From Achromobacter sp. RTa (GTDB taxonomy: Bacteria > Pseudomonadota > Gammaproteobacteria > Burkholderiales > Burkholderiaceae_B): DNA of 64,000 nt. Every line of letters begins with the position of its first letter. Position 1 is the first letter of the stretch. The notes beneath the pieces were generated by a model, which had not been told where the DNA came from, did not search any database, and worked only from the letters and a program-made list of their open reading frames with translations. Below are positions 42,208-50,743 of this stretch, piece after piece. Made by a program: the position numbers and the translations under genes. The DNA is taken from assembly GCF_000757485.1 (NCBI RefSeq), contig NZ_JPYO01000023.1, positions 35,144 through 99,143 of the forward strand. The letters run 5' to 3'.

Positions 42208-43158
42208 TCATTCTTTGTGGATGCCGGCTTCGGCAAGGATGTGGGCCGAGCGCTCCATCTGCTCGTCCAGGAAGGTCTGGAATTCGGCGGCCGTCGAACC
42301 GACTGGCTGGGCGCCGAGTTCCTGCAGGCTGTGGCGCAGCGCCGGGTCCTGCAGCGTGGCGCGCAACTCCCGTTCGATGCGTGCCGCCACGTCGGCCGGC
42401 AAGCCGGCGGGCGCCAATACGCCGTTCCATTCGTAGACCGAGTACTGGGGCACGCCGCTTTCCGCCACGGTGGGCAGTTCGGGCAGGGCGTCCACGCGTT
42501 TGGGCGAGGTCACCGCCAGCGCGCGCAGCTTGCCGCTCTTGACCAGGGGGTAGGAAGCCGCCATGTTGCTGAACATCATGTCGATCTGGCCGCCCATCAG
42601 ATCGGTCAGCGCCGGCGCGCCGCCCTTGTAGGGCACGTGCGTGAGTTCCAGCTTGTTGCCCTGCGCATACCAGGCCGCGGCGATATGCTGCGCCGTGCCT
42701 TGGCCCGGCGTGCCGAAGGTCAGGTGGCCCTTGCGCGCGGCGTCGGTGAGGTCTTGGATGCGCTGGTAGGGCGCTTGGGCCTGCACCACCAGCAGATTCG
42801 GCGTCAGGCTGACCAGCGACACCGGCTGGAAGTCGCGCCGGCTGTCGTAGCTGAGCTTCTTGTAGAGCGACGGATTGATGGCGAATGCGGTTGCGTCGTA
42901 AAGCAGCGTGTAGCCGTCGGCCGCGGCATGCGCCACGCTGGCCGCACCGATGGAGCCGCTGGCGCCGGGCTTGTTCTCGACCACCACGGCCTGGCCCAGC
43001 CGGGCGCCCAGCTTCTGCGCCACCAGGCGGGCCTGGGCGTCGGCGGCGCCGCCGGCGGAATAGGGAACGACCAGCCTGAGAGGACGGTCGGGGTATTGGG
43101 CCGCGGCTGCGCCGGCGCAGAACGCCAGAACGGCGGGCAGGAGGCGGATGCGTTTCAC
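42208..43158 (-). CDS. Bug/TctC-family periplasmic solute-binding protein (operon A, third copy)
   Basis: The 316-residue protein has a short signal peptide (LLPAVLAFCAGAAAAQ) and Bug motifs YPDRPLRLVVPYSAGGAADAQ, VVENKPGASGSIG, ADGYTLLYD and VPYKGGAPALTDLMGGQID, then LPELPTVAESGVPQY. GGAGACAC precedes the ATG. It follows the cyclase gene by 74 bases, the widest gap inside operon A, which could hold an internal promoter. Confidence 0.92.
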   Translation of the reverse strand: MKRIRLLPAVLAFCAGAAAAQYPDRPLRLVVPYSAGGAADAQARLVAQKLGARLGQAVVVENKPGASGSIGAASVAHAAADGYTLLYDATAFAINPSLYKKLSYDSRRDFQPVSLVSLTPNLLVVQAQAPYQRIQDLTDAARKGHLTFGTPGQGTAQHIAAAWYAQGNKLELTHVPYKGGAPALTDLMGGQIDMMFSNMAASYPLVKSGKLRALAVTSPKRVDALPELPTVAESGVPQYSVYEWNGVLAPAGLPADVAARIERELRATLQDPALRHSLQELGAQPVGSTAAEFQTFLDEQMERSAHILAEAGIHKE

Positions 43159-43232
43159 GAAGTGTCTCCTCGTTGGGTAGGCGCGCAGCCTGTGCCGGCT
43201 GCTGCGCCCGATGGGCTAAATGGTTGGGGGGG

Positions 43233-44303
43233 TCAGACGGTGGCTATGGGAGTGGCGGGCGAGCCCGCCGCGCCGGGCAGCCGCAGCGGCGGCGCGGTCA
43301 GCAGGAAGCGGTGGCGTCCGTGCGCGCGCAGCCAGCGCGCCAGGGGCGTCAGCCACCAGAGCTCGCCCAGGTGGATGCCGTTCTTGAACAGGCAATGCTC
43401 GTGCAAGGGCAGGCGCGGGCGGCGCAGCGGGATGGCGGCGCCGCGCAGGCTGACCGGCTGCACCAGCTCCACCGCCGGGTTGTCGGCGATGAGGCAGGCG
43501 AGGCGCGAATCCACGATCCACCGCAACAGGCGTTCGTCATGGCCGTCCAGGCCGCTGCCCGTGGCATGCAGCCGCGCGACATCGGGCCGGCGGTCCATCG
43601 CCATCAGCGTGTCGCCGAAGCCGGTGTGCAGGCACACCATGTCTCCGGCTTCTATCCGCACGCCGTCGGTATCCAGGATCCGCATCAAGGCGTCATAGCC
43701 GACCGCGGTCCGCGTGCGGCCGACGTGTGCCTCCAGGTCGACCAGCACGGCGCGGCCCTGTACGCCGTGCTCGGCCAGCTGTTCGATGCCCAGGGCGCCC
43801 GCCACAGGGCCGGGAAAGCGGGCCCAGTCCGCCGGCGCTTGCGCGTCTTCGCCCGCTGCGCGGATCTCGGCGCCGGCGCGAAAGCCGTTGTAGAACACCG
43901 CCTCGGCCTCGCCGTCGCCGTCGGCGTCGAAGCGGCTGCCCATGTGCGCCAGGCTGTCCCATTGGGTCGAATACTGCGTATTCATCAGCAGCACGTCGTC
44001 GCACACCACGTCGGTGAGCAGCGGGTCTTCGGACGCATACGACCAGCAGAAGCCCTGGACTCCGGCGCTCTTGCCGTCGCGCAGCGTGGCGTAGCGTTGC
44101 GGCGGCAGGCGCCGCGGATTCAGCGCCATGCCGCCCGGCACGTCCAGCGGCAGCGAAAGGCAGAACGTCAGCCCTTCGCGGACCTCGGCGATGCCTTGCA
44201 GCACCTTGGCGCGGTCCACCAGGTTCATGCGGCCGCGTTGGTCGTCGGGGCCGAACTCGCCCCAGTTGCTGCCGGCGGGCGCGTGCTTCCATCGTTGCGC
44301 CAT
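43233..44303 (-). CDS. Cyclase family protein (kynurenine formamidase-like metal hydrolase)
   Basis: The 356-residue protein belongs to the putative cyclase/kynurenine formamidase superfamily (KynB, isatin hydrolase). A metal site normally comes from an HxGTHxDxxxH motif. Here the matching region is WDSLAHMGSRFDADGDG, so only the first His of the motif is clearly kept. This is seen in a longer subgroup that has WD(S/A)LAH. Further signatures are NPAVELVQPVSLRG, CLHTGFGD and LHEHCLFKNGIHLGELWWL, whose His and Glu may complete the metal site. It probably hydrolyses an amide or cyclic ester of the operon's substrate. It lies 11 bases after the dehydrogenase gene. Confidence 0.85.
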   Translation of the reverse strand: MAQRWKHAPAGSNWGEFGPDDQRGRMNLVDRAKVLQGIAEVREGLTFCLSLPLDVPGGMALNPRRLPPQRYATLRDGKSAGVQGFCWSYASEDPLLTDVVCDDVLLMNTQYSTQWDSLAHMGSRFDADGDGEAEAVFYNGFRAGAEIRAAGEDAQAPADWARFPGPVAGALGIEQLAEHGVQGRAVLVDLEAHVGRTRTAVGYDALMRILDTDGVRIEAGDMVCLHTGFGDTLMAMDRRPDVARLHATGSGLDGHDERLLRWIVDSRLACLIADNPAVELVQPVSLRGAAIPLRRPRLPLHEHCLFKNGIHLGELWWLTPLARWLRAHGRHRFLLTAPPLRLPGAAGSPATPIATV

Positions 44304-44314
44304 GGCGCGCCTCC

Positions 44315-45262
44315 TCAGGCCTGCGCCCGGGCGCGGGCCAGCACGTCAAGCACGTTGCGCGCCGCGGCCACGCCCATGTTGACGTAGGCCGCGCTGGTCA
44401 CGCCGCCGATATGGGGGCTCAGGATGATGCGCGGCTCCTGCTGGAACGGATGGCCGGCGGTCATGGGTTCGACCGCGAAGCTGTCCAGGCCGGCGGCCTG
44501 CACCTGGCCCGAACGCACTGCTTGCAACAGCGCTTCCTCGTCGACCAGGCCGCCGCGCGCCGTGTTCACCAGGATTACGCCGGGCTTGCATTGCGCCAGC
44601 GTCGCGGCGTTGACCATGCCGCGGTTTTCGTCGGTGAGCGGGCAATGCAGCGACACCGCGTCGGCTTCGCGCCAGATGGCGTCCAGAGGCACGCTTTCGA
44701 TGTAATCGGGCAGGTCCTTCGCGTACGGATCGAAGCCGATCACCCGCATGTTCAGCGCGTGCGCCATGGCGGCCATGCGCTGGCCGATGGCGCCCAGGCC
44801 GACCAGGCCGATGGTCTTGCCGCCCAGCTCCAGGCTCTTGTGGGTGGATTTGTCCCAGTGGCCCGCGCGCATGCGCTCGTCCAGCCCCACCACCGATTTG
44901 GCGCAGGCCAGGAGCAGCGCCAGGGCCTGTTCCGCCACGGCGGCGGCGTTCACGCCCACGGCGGCGACGACCTGGATGCCGCGCTCGGCGGCGGCGGCCT
45001 TGTCGATGGTGTCGGTGCCGCTGCCGTGCTTGGATATCACGCGCAATGCGGGGGCGGCGTCCATCGCTGCGGCCCCAATCTTGCTGTATCGCACGATGAT
45101 GGCGACCGGATTGCGCTCGCGGCACAGCGTCACGATGCCCTCTTCGGTGGGGGTTTTACCGGCGAAGGCCAGTTCGTAGTCCTGCAGCAGCGCCAGCGCT
45201 TCCGGCGCAAGGTCTGCCGCGGTTACGACAATGACGGGCTTGTCCGTGGCGGCGGCACTCAC
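44315..45262 (-). CDS. D-2-hydroxyacid dehydrogenase (phosphoglycerate-dehydrogenase-like), operon A
   Basis: The 315-residue NAD-dependent enzyme has the substrate-binding N-terminal half (VIVVTAADLAPEALALL, LRVISKHGSGTDTID) and the NAD fold (GKTIGLVGLGAIGQRMAAM). The catalytic triad Arg (NTARGGLVDEE), Glu (LDSFAVEP) and His (SPHIGGVT) is complete. It interconverts a 2-hydroxy acid and a 2-oxo acid. The start is a GTG at 45262 that overlaps the stop of the RraA-like gene (GTGA), so the two proteins are probably made together. At about 315 residues it lacks the ACT regulatory domain of biosynthetic SerA, which fits a catabolic role. Confidence 0.92.
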   Translation of the reverse strand: MSAAATDKPVIVVTAADLAPEALALLQDYELAFAGKTPTEEGIVTLCRERNPVAIIVRYSKIGAAAMDAAPALRVISKHGSGTDTIDKAAAAERGIQVVAAVGVNAAAVAEQALALLLACAKSVVGLDERMRAGHWDKSTHKSLELGGKTIGLVGLGAIGQRMAAMAHALNMRVIGFDPYAKDLPDYIESVPLDAIWREADAVSLHCPLTDENRGMVNAATLAQCKPGVILVNTARGGLVDEEALLQAVRSGQVQAAGLDSFAVEPMTAGHPFQQEPRIILSPHIGGVTSAAYVNMGVAAARNVLDVLARARAQA

Positions 45263-45942
45263 AGCGTTTCCCCTTCCTTCAGGACGCCGGCTGCGCGCAG
45301 GGCTGCGTTGAGCCACTTGGCTTCCGTGTCGCCTGCCTGGATGGCGGCGATGCGCGCGGCCTCGTCGCGCACCTTTTTCTCGGCGGCGGGCAGCAAGCCC
45401 TCGATCTTTTCGCGCTCGACCACCACCACGCCGTCGGCGTCGCCGATGACGAAGTCGCCGGAATGGACGGTCACGCCGCCCACCGACACCGGGTGGCCGA
45501 TGCGGCCGGGCACGTTCTTGGTCGGGCCGTTGGGATTGGTGCCGGCTGCAAACACCGGATAGTCCATCTCGATGATTTCGACCGTGTCGCGGGCGGCGCC
45601 ATCCATCACCACGCCGGCGATGCCCAGCTTGCGGCAGGCGTTCATCATGATGGTGCCCATCAACGCCGAGCTGAGGTCGCCCTTGCCGTCGATGACCAGC
45701 ACGTCGCCCGGCTTGGCCAGCGAAATCGCGGCGTGAATCATGAGGTTGTCGCCCGGGCGCACTTCGACCGTCAGCGCCGTGCCGGCCACCTTCATGCCGG
45801 GATGCAGGGGACGGACGCGGCCGTTGAGCGCGCCGCGCCGGCCGGCCACGTCGGCCAGGATGGCGGGTTGCAGTTCCGCGGCGCGGCGCACGATGTCGGC
45901 GCTGACACGGGGGAAGTCCTTGATGATGTCCTGATTGGCCAT
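45259..45942 (-). CDS. RraA/HMG-aldolase-like protein, operon A
   Basis: The 227-residue protein is of the RraA-like superfamily, which includes class II 4-hydroxy-4-methyl-2-oxoglutarate and 4-carboxy-4-hydroxy-2-oxoadipate aldolases that also decarboxylate oxaloacetate. The active-site motif is present: GDVLVIDGKGD, GIAGVVMDGAARD with the metal and substrate Arg-Asp, and GDFVIGDADGVVVV. This points to an aldolase or decarboxylase rather than the RNase E regulator RraA. AGGAAA precedes the ATG. It ends inside the start of the hydroxyacid dehydrogenase gene. Confidence 0.9.
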   Translation of the reverse strand: MANQDIIKDFPRVSADIVRRAAELQPAILADVAGRRGALNGRVRPLHPGMKVAGTALTVEVRPGDNLMIHAAISLAKPGDVLVIDGKGDLSSALMGTIMMNACRKLGIAGVVMDGAARDTVEIIEMDYPVFAAGTNPNGPTKNVPGRIGHPVSVGGVTVHSGDFVIGDADGVVVVEREKIEGLLPAAEKKVRDEAARIAAIQAGDTEAKWLNAALRAAGVLKEGETL

Positions 45943-45977
45943 GAGTGTTTCCTGTTCGGAGTAGAGAATCGATGAGG

Positions 45978-46973
45978 TCAGGCCGGCTTGATGCCAGCAT
46001 CGCGGATGACCTTGCCCCATTTGTCGAAGTCCGCCTTGCGGGTCTGATCCAGCGCCTGCGGCGTGCCGCCGGCCAGCGTGATGCCAAGCTGCTGGGCCAG
46101 CGCGACGAGCGCGGAGCTCTGCAGCGCGCGGCCGATATCCGCGTTGAGCCGATCGATCACGGGAGCGGGCGTCGCCGCCGGCGCGAACACGGCCTGCCAT
46201 TGCTCGACCACGAAATCGTCGAAACCGGCTTCCGCCATGGTCGGCACGTCCGGGAGCGCGGACAGGCGTTGCGCGGACGTAGCGGCGAGGGCGCGCAGCG
46301 CGCCGGTCTGCACGTGCGGCAGCGCGGCCGCGGCGGGAATGAATGCGAACTGGACCTGGCCGGCCAGCGTGTCCTGCAGCGCGGGCGTGTCGCCCTTGTA
46401 GGGAACGTGCAGGAAGCGCGCGCCGGTTTTCTGCTGCAGGAGCTCGCCCTGCATGTGCAGGATGGTGCCGGTGCCGCCCGAGGCGTAGGCCAGGCTTTCC
46501 GGCGCCTTCTTCGCCGCCGCGACCAGTTCGGCTACCGTCTTGAAGGGCTGCTCCTTGCCCACGACCAGCAGATGGGGGATGGTGCCGATCATGATCACGG
46601 GCGCAAAATCGGCCACGGGGTCGTAGGTCAGCTTGCCCATCACGTGCGGCGCGATCGCCTGCGGTCCGATGAACGTGCCCAGCAGGGTCAGGCCGTCCGC
46701 TTCGGCGCGCGCCACGCGGGCCGCGCCGATGGTGCCGGTGGCGCCGGGGCGGTTGTCGACGATCACGCGAGTGGACAGCAGGGCGTCGAGCTGCTGGGCG
46801 ATGGCGCGGCCCAGCACGTCGGTGCTGCCGCCGGCCGGGTAGGGCACCACCCAGGTGATGGCCTTGCCGGCGGGCCATTCCTGCGCGGCGCGCACGCCGA
46901 AGGCGGCGCTCGCGGTCAGCGCCGCGGTTGCGGCCAGGAAGCTGCGGCGGGAGAGGGTGGATGGGGCTTGCAT
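45978..46973 (-). CDS. Bug/TctC-family solute-binding protein with twin-arginine-like signal (operon A, second copy)
   Basis: The 331-residue protein starts with STLSRRSFLAATAALTASAAFG, an SRRSFLA pattern that suggests Tat export, as in one other Bug protein of this window (52650). Bug motifs are KAITWVVPYPAGGSTDVLGR, VIDNRPGATGTIG-like DNRPGATGTIG and VPYKGDTPALQDTLAGQV, then LSALPDVPTMAEAGF. ATG 46973 is chosen because GGAG lies eight bases upstream; ATG 47000 is also in frame. Confidence 0.92.
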   Translation of the reverse strand: MQAPSTLSRRSFLAATAALTASAAFGVRAAQEWPAGKAITWVVPYPAGGSTDVLGRAIAQQLDALLSTRVIVDNRPGATGTIGAARVARAEADGLTLLGTFIGPQAIAPHVMGKLTYDPVADFAPVIMIGTIPHLLVVGKEQPFKTVAELVAAAKKAPESLAYASGGTGTILHMQGELLQQKTGARFLHVPYKGDTPALQDTLAGQVQFAFIPAAAALPHVQTGALRALAATSAQRLSALPDVPTMAEAGFDDFVVEQWQAVFAPAATPAPVIDRLNADIGRALQSSALVALAQQLGITLAGGTPQALDQTRKADFDKWGKVIRDAGIKPA

Positions 46974-46996
46974 GGGGTGTCTCCGTGGTGTGCTTT

Positions 46997-47863
46997 TCAT
47001 GCCGGAAAGCCGTAGAGGGCTGCCGGGTTGTGGACGAGGACCTGGCGCAGCCGGGCGCTGCCGGTCCAGTCGGCCAGCCGGTCGAGCTGGCGCGCGTCAT
47101 CCGGCATGGGCTGCATGCCCGACGACGCGGAGGCGTGGGGCCAGTCGCTGCCCCACACGACGCGTTCGGGATTGGCGTCGAGATAGCTGCGCGCCAGGGC
47201 ATCGAGAGCGGTGTCTTCGATGGAATGCCGGGCGCTGACGATGTAGCCGCCGGACAGCTTGACCCATGCGCGGCCGCGCTCGAGCAGGCGCAGCACCAAC
47301 GCGTGGGCCGGATGCGCGCCGGCCTGATGCGGGGCGATACGCGCCATGTGGTCGAACACGATGGGCACGGCCAGGTCGGACAGCGCCGGCGCCATGGCGG
47401 TCAGGTGATCGGGCGCCATCAGCAATTGCACGTGCCAGCCCAGCGGCGCGATGCGGGCCGCCAAAGGCAGGATCTGATCGGCGGAGCTGGTCACGCCCAG
47501 CGAAAGATTGAACCGGATGCCGCGCACGCCGGCGTCGCGCAGGGCTCGAAGCTGCGCATCGCTTTCGGTGCCGTCGATCACGGCCACGCCGCGCCCATGC
47601 TCGCCCAGCTGCTCCAGGCCATCGAGCATGGCGCGGTTGTCGGCGCCATAGGTCGATGGAGTGACCAATACGGCGCGCTGCGTTCCCAGCCGGGCCTGGA
47701 TGCCGCGGTACTGCGGCATCGACGCATCCGGCGGCAGCAGTTTTGCGCCGGCCACGGCCGGGTAGCGCGCGTCATAGGCGTGGACGTGGCAATCGCACGC
47801 GCCGGCCGGGACGGCGATGGCCGGCCGCGAGTCACCGCTGGAATAGGGATAGCGGGCCTGCAT
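46997..47863 (-). CDS. Amidohydrolase, PDC-lactonase-like TIM barrel (operon A)
   Basis: The 288-residue protein is of the amidohydrolase-2 family, close in pattern to 2-pyrone-4,6-dicarboxylate lactonase (LigI). The N-terminal metal-type motif is CDCHVHAYD. Next come VLVTPSTYGADNRAM, GVRGIRFNLS, PIVFDHMARI with the barrel-strand His, WVKLSGGY, and the C-terminal VVWGSDWPH with the catalytic Asp. These enzymes hydrolyse lactones or other cyclic carboxylates, often without a bound metal. One relative with the same motifs occurs in each of the four operons. It starts six bases after the operon's first Bug gene. Confidence 0.92.
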   Translation of the reverse strand: MQARYPYSSGDSRPAIAVPAGACDCHVHAYDARYPAVAGAKLLPPDASMPQYRGIQARLGTQRAVLVTPSTYGADNRAMLDGLEQLGEHGRGVAVIDGTESDAQLRALRDAGVRGIRFNLSLGVTSSADQILPLAARIAPLGWHVQLLMAPDHLTAMAPALSDLAVPIVFDHMARIAPHQAGAHPAHALVLRLLERGRAWVKLSGGYIVSARHSIEDTALDALARSYLDANPERVVWGSDWPHASASSGMQPMPDDARQLDRLADWTGSARLRQVLVHNPAALYGFPA

Positions 47864-47869
47864 GGCGGA

Positions 47870-48838
47870 TCACTCGACCTTCGCGCCCGAGTCCTTGACG
47901 ATCTTGCCCCAGCGGATGCGGTCGTCGTGGATCAGCTTGGCGAATTCCTCCGGCGTGCTGGTGAGCACGCGCGCGCCCTGTTCCTGGTACTTCACGCTCA
48001 GGTCCTTGGCCTGCAGCGCCTTGTTGAATTCGGCATTCAGGCGCTGCACGACGTCTTGCGGGGTGCCGGCGGGCGCGGCCAGACCGAACCAGGTGACCGC
48101 TTCGAAGCCGGGGAAGCCCCGCTCGGCGATGGTAGGCACGTCCGGCATGTCAGGCACGCGCTGCGCGGAGGTCACGGCCAGCGCCCGCATCTTGCCGTTG
48201 CGCACGTGGCCGATGAGCGTGGGCACCGACGACAGGTACATGTCGATCTGGCCGCCGATCAGGTCGTTGGAAGCCTGCGCCGCGCCCTTGTAGGGAATAT
48301 GGGTGAGCTTGATGCCCGCGGCGTTCTGCAATTGCACCGCGGCCAGGTGCGCCACGGTGCCGTTGCCCGAACTGGCGAAGTTCAGGGCGCCCGGCTTGGC
48401 CTTGGCGGCGGCAATCATGTCGTCGAAGGACTTCAGCGGCGAGTTGGCCGGCACCACGATCACCAGCGGCGCATCGGCGACCAGGCCGATGGCGGTCAGG
48501 TCTTTTTCGGGGTCATAGGGCAGCTTGGCATAGAGGGTGGGATTGATCGCCAGGTTGCTGGTCTGTCCCAGCACCAGCGAATAGCCGTCCGGCGCCGACT
48601 TGGCCACTGCATCCACGCCGATATTGCCGCCCGAACCCGGCCGGTTTTCCGTGACGATGTTCCAGCCGGTGTTGGTCGCCACCTTGAGCGCGGCTTCGCG
48701 CGCCAGCACGTCGGTGCCGCCGCCGGGCGGGAACGGGACGATCAGCCGGATGGGTTTGTTGGGATAGCCCTGAGCCGCGCTCAGGCCCGCCATGCACATC
48801 AGGGCCAGGCCCGACAAGATGCGCGCGATCTGCTTCAT
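47870..48838 (-). CDS. Bug/TctC-family solute-binding protein (operon A, first gene)
   Basis: The 322-residue protein has a signal peptide (ILSGLALMCMAGLSAAQ) and Bug motifs YPNKPIRLIVPFPPGGGTDVL, VTENRPGSGGNIG, APDGYSLVLG and IPYKGAAQASNDLIGGQID, then VPDMPDVPTIAERGFPGF. ATG 48838 is chosen for the signal peptide and the GGAGACAA just upstream. It is the first gene of the ten-gene operon A, divergent from the IclR gene. Its product is the likely primary receptor for the substrate of this operon. Confidence 0.93.
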   Translation of the reverse strand: MKQIARILSGLALMCMAGLSAAQGYPNKPIRLIVPFPPGGGTDVLAREAALKVATNTGWNIVTENRPGSGGNIGVDAVAKSAPDGYSLVLGQTSNLAINPTLYAKLPYDPEKDLTAIGLVADAPLVIVVPANSPLKSFDDMIAAAKAKPGALNFASSGNGTVAHLAAVQLQNAAGIKLTHIPYKGAAQASNDLIGGQIDMYLSSVPTLIGHVRNGKMRALAVTSAQRVPDMPDVPTIAERGFPGFEAVTWFGLAAPAGTPQDVVQRLNAEFNKALQAKDLSVKYQEQGARVLTSTPEEFAKLIHDDRIRWGKIVKDSGAKVE

Positions 48839-48906
48839 GGTTTGTCTCCGATCCTTGTTTTTGGTGGAAGCATTGTGGATGCGTGTTCCGAGGAATACAA
48901 TGCAAG

Positions 48907-48919
48907 TTCGTACAACGAA
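48907..48919. promoter_or_regulatory. Palindrome in the IclR/operon A divergent region
   Basis: TTCGT-ACA-ACGAA is a perfect inverted repeat between the divergent IclR gene and the first gene of operon A. Its size and place fit an IclR-type operator, with a related half-site TTCCG repeated on both sides (GTTCCGAGG before it and GTTCCGTAC after it). Binding is inferred. Confidence 0.45.
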
Positions 48920-48933
48920 ACACGTTCCGTACC

Positions 48934-49662
48934 ATGATCGACGATATGACTCCGGATTCAGACGAATCCCCTGCGGAAGAAGGCGTGGTGGCGGTGCGCC
49001 GCGCGATGAAAATCCTCGAGGCTTTCGGCGTGGACGATGCGCACCTGACCCTGGCCGAACTGAGCCGGCGCACGGGGTGCCACCGTTCCACCGTATTGAG
49101 GCTGGCGCGCACGCTGGCAATGGACGACTACCTGGCGCAACGGCCGGACGGCACGTGGCGCCTGGCGCGCGCCGCAGGCTGGCTGGGCGCCTGCTACCAG
49201 GCCACGTTCAATATCGTGGAGGTGGTGCAGCCCGTGCTGCGCGAGCTGTCGATCGCCACCGGCGAAAGCGCGACGTTCTATGTGCGCGAGGGCAAGCAGC
49301 GTATCTGCATGGCGCGTGTCGAAGGCCCCAAGTCCATCCGCCACCATGTGCGTGTGGGCGCCGCGCTGCCGTTGGAATTGGGCAGCCCGGGCCGGGTCCT
49401 GCTCGCGTTCTCCGGAGAAGCCGGTGAACCCTACGAATCGATACGCCGCGCCGGCTACATGATTTCGCTGGGCGAACGCGACGCAGAGGTTTCGAGCATC
49501 TCCGCCCCGGTGTATGGCATCAACTGGACACTGCAGGGGGCGATCTGCATTTCAGGCCCGCTCTCTCGTCTCACCGAGGCGGTGCTTCTCGGGCACAAGG
49601 AGTCGATCCTGGCCGCGGCCAGCCGGCTGTCGCGCTCGATGATGGGCGTTGGGCAAGGGTAG
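48934..49662 (+). CDS. IclR family transcriptional regulator (operon A)
   Basis: The 242-residue protein has the IclR winged helix (VRRAMKILEAFGVDDAHLTLAELSRR, split by TGCHRSTVLRLARTLAMDDYL) and the GAF-like effector domain (VVQPVLRELSIATGESATFYV, LPLELGSPGRVLLAFSGE, ISAPVYGINWTLQGAICISGP). It is divergent from operon A and is probably its regulator, responding to a carboxylate effector. ATG 48934 is used; a second ATG follows 12 bases later. Confidence 0.92.
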   Translation: MIDDMTPDSDESPAEEGVVAVRRAMKILEAFGVDDAHLTLAELSRRTGCHRSTVLRLARTLAMDDYLAQRPDGTWRLARAAGWLGACYQATFNIVEVVQPVLRELSIATGESATFYVREGKQRICMARVEGPKSIRHHVRVGAALPLELGSPGRVLLAFSGEAGEPYESIRRAGYMISLGERDAEVSSISAPVYGINWTLQGAICISGPLSRLTEAVLLGHKESILAAASRLSRSMMGVGQG

Positions 49663-49668
49663 TGCGGG

Positions 49669-49714
49669 GGGCCGGGCGGGGCATTGGCAACGCGGAGCGG
49701 CGCCCCGCGGGCCC
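49669..49714. terminator. GC-rich hairpin between convergent IclR and Bug genes
   Basis: GCGGGGC (49676-49682) pairs with GCCCCGC (49702-49708), and an outer GGGCC (49669-49673) pairs with GGCCC (49710-49714). The hairpin fills the 66-base gap between the convergent IclR and operon B Bug genes. No T tract follows, so it may only slow polymerase or protect mRNA ends. Confidence 0.35.
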
Positions 49715-49728
49715 ACTTACCTCAATGT

Positions 49729-50700
49729 TCAGTCGTCGATGCTGACATTGCTCTTGCGCGCGGCTTCGACCCAATGCGCGGCCTCCGCGTCGACATGGCG
49801 TTGGAACGCCGCCTGGTCCTGCATCCAGGGTTCTGCTCCCATGTCGCGATAGCGCTTTTGCAGCGCGGGATCGCGCAGCGCTTCTTGCAATGCCGCGCTC
49901 AGCTTGGCCGCGACGGCAGGATCGAGGCCCGCCGGACCGAACACGCCGGTGTACAGGGTGGCCTCGGCGCCGTTCACGCCTTGTTCCGCGATGGTGGGCA
50001 CATCGGGCAGCAGCGGCGAACGCGTCTGCCCCAGTTGCGCGATTGCCTTGACGCGCCCTTCCCGGATCAGGGGGAGCGCCGTGGTGATCTGGTCGACCAT
50101 GCCATCGATGGTGTGCCCCATCAGGTCGGTGGCGGCCGGGCCGGTGCCTTTGTAGGCAACCGGCGTCATCGGCAGCCCACCCGCGGTGCGCAGCATTTCC
50201 GCCGCGAGGTGCGTGAAGGATCCGACTCCGGCGGTGCCCAGGCTGACGCCGCCTTCCTTGTGCTGCGCATAGGCCTTGAACCCGGCGAAATCGTTCGCGG
50301 GATTCTGCGTGGATATGGTCAGCACGGCCGGGTTGGTTGTCAGGCCTCCCAGGACGGTGAAGCTCTTGACCCCGTCGTAGGCGATACGCTTGCTGACGGC
50401 GTTGGCCATGGCGTTGGTGCCCGTGCTGGCCAGGAGCAGGGTATAGCCGTCGGGCTTGGCGTGCGCGACGTAGGCGGTGCCGATCACGCCGCCGGCGCCG
50501 GCGCGGTTTTCGACGATGACGGGCTTGCCGAGGGATTTGGCGAGCAGCTCCGACACCGAGCGGATGACGAAGTCGGTGTTTCCTCCGGGGGCGAACGGCG
50601 CCACGATCGTGACGGGCCGCTCCGGATAGGAAGTCTGCGCCAGCGCAGCGGTTCCGACGCCCGAACACAGGAGGGCGCCGAGGAAGAGTTGCCGAATCAT
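49729..50700 (-). CDS. Bug/TctC-family solute-binding protein (operon B, last gene)
   Basis: The 323-residue protein has a signal peptide (LFLGALLCSGVGTAALAQ) and Bug motifs YPERPVTIVAPFAPGGNTDFV, IVENRAGAGGVIG, KPDGYTLLLAS and VAYKGTGPAATDLMGHTID, then SPLLPDVPTIAEQGV. The ligand loop has GNTDFVIR and EVRAGAGG-like features shared with the copy at 57395 (GGNVDATAR), so the two may form one subgroup. CCGGAGAC precedes the ATG. Confidence 0.92.
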   Translation of the reverse strand: MIRQLFLGALLCSGVGTAALAQTSYPERPVTIVAPFAPGGNTDFVIRSVSELLAKSLGKPVIVENRAGAGGVIGTAYVAHAKPDGYTLLLASTGTNAMANAVSKRIAYDGVKSFTVLGGLTTNPAVLTISTQNPANDFAGFKAYAQHKEGGVSLGTAGVGSFTHLAAEMLRTAGGLPMTPVAYKGTGPAATDLMGHTIDGMVDQITTALPLIREGRVKAIAQLGQTRSPLLPDVPTIAEQGVNGAEATLYTGVFGPAGLDPAVAAKLSAALQEALRDPALQKRYRDMGAEPWMQDQAAFQRHVDAEAAHWVEAARKSNVSIDD

Positions 50701-50743
50701 GTTTGTCTCCGGATATTTGGCCATGCGCGGCGGGCGGCCGGCG

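Noticed and set aside
46928..48937. 669-residue plus-strand open frame across operon A
   Set aside because: It runs antisense through an amidohydrolase and a Bug gene, has biased Arg/Gly/His composition and no domain; a GC-rich shadow frame.
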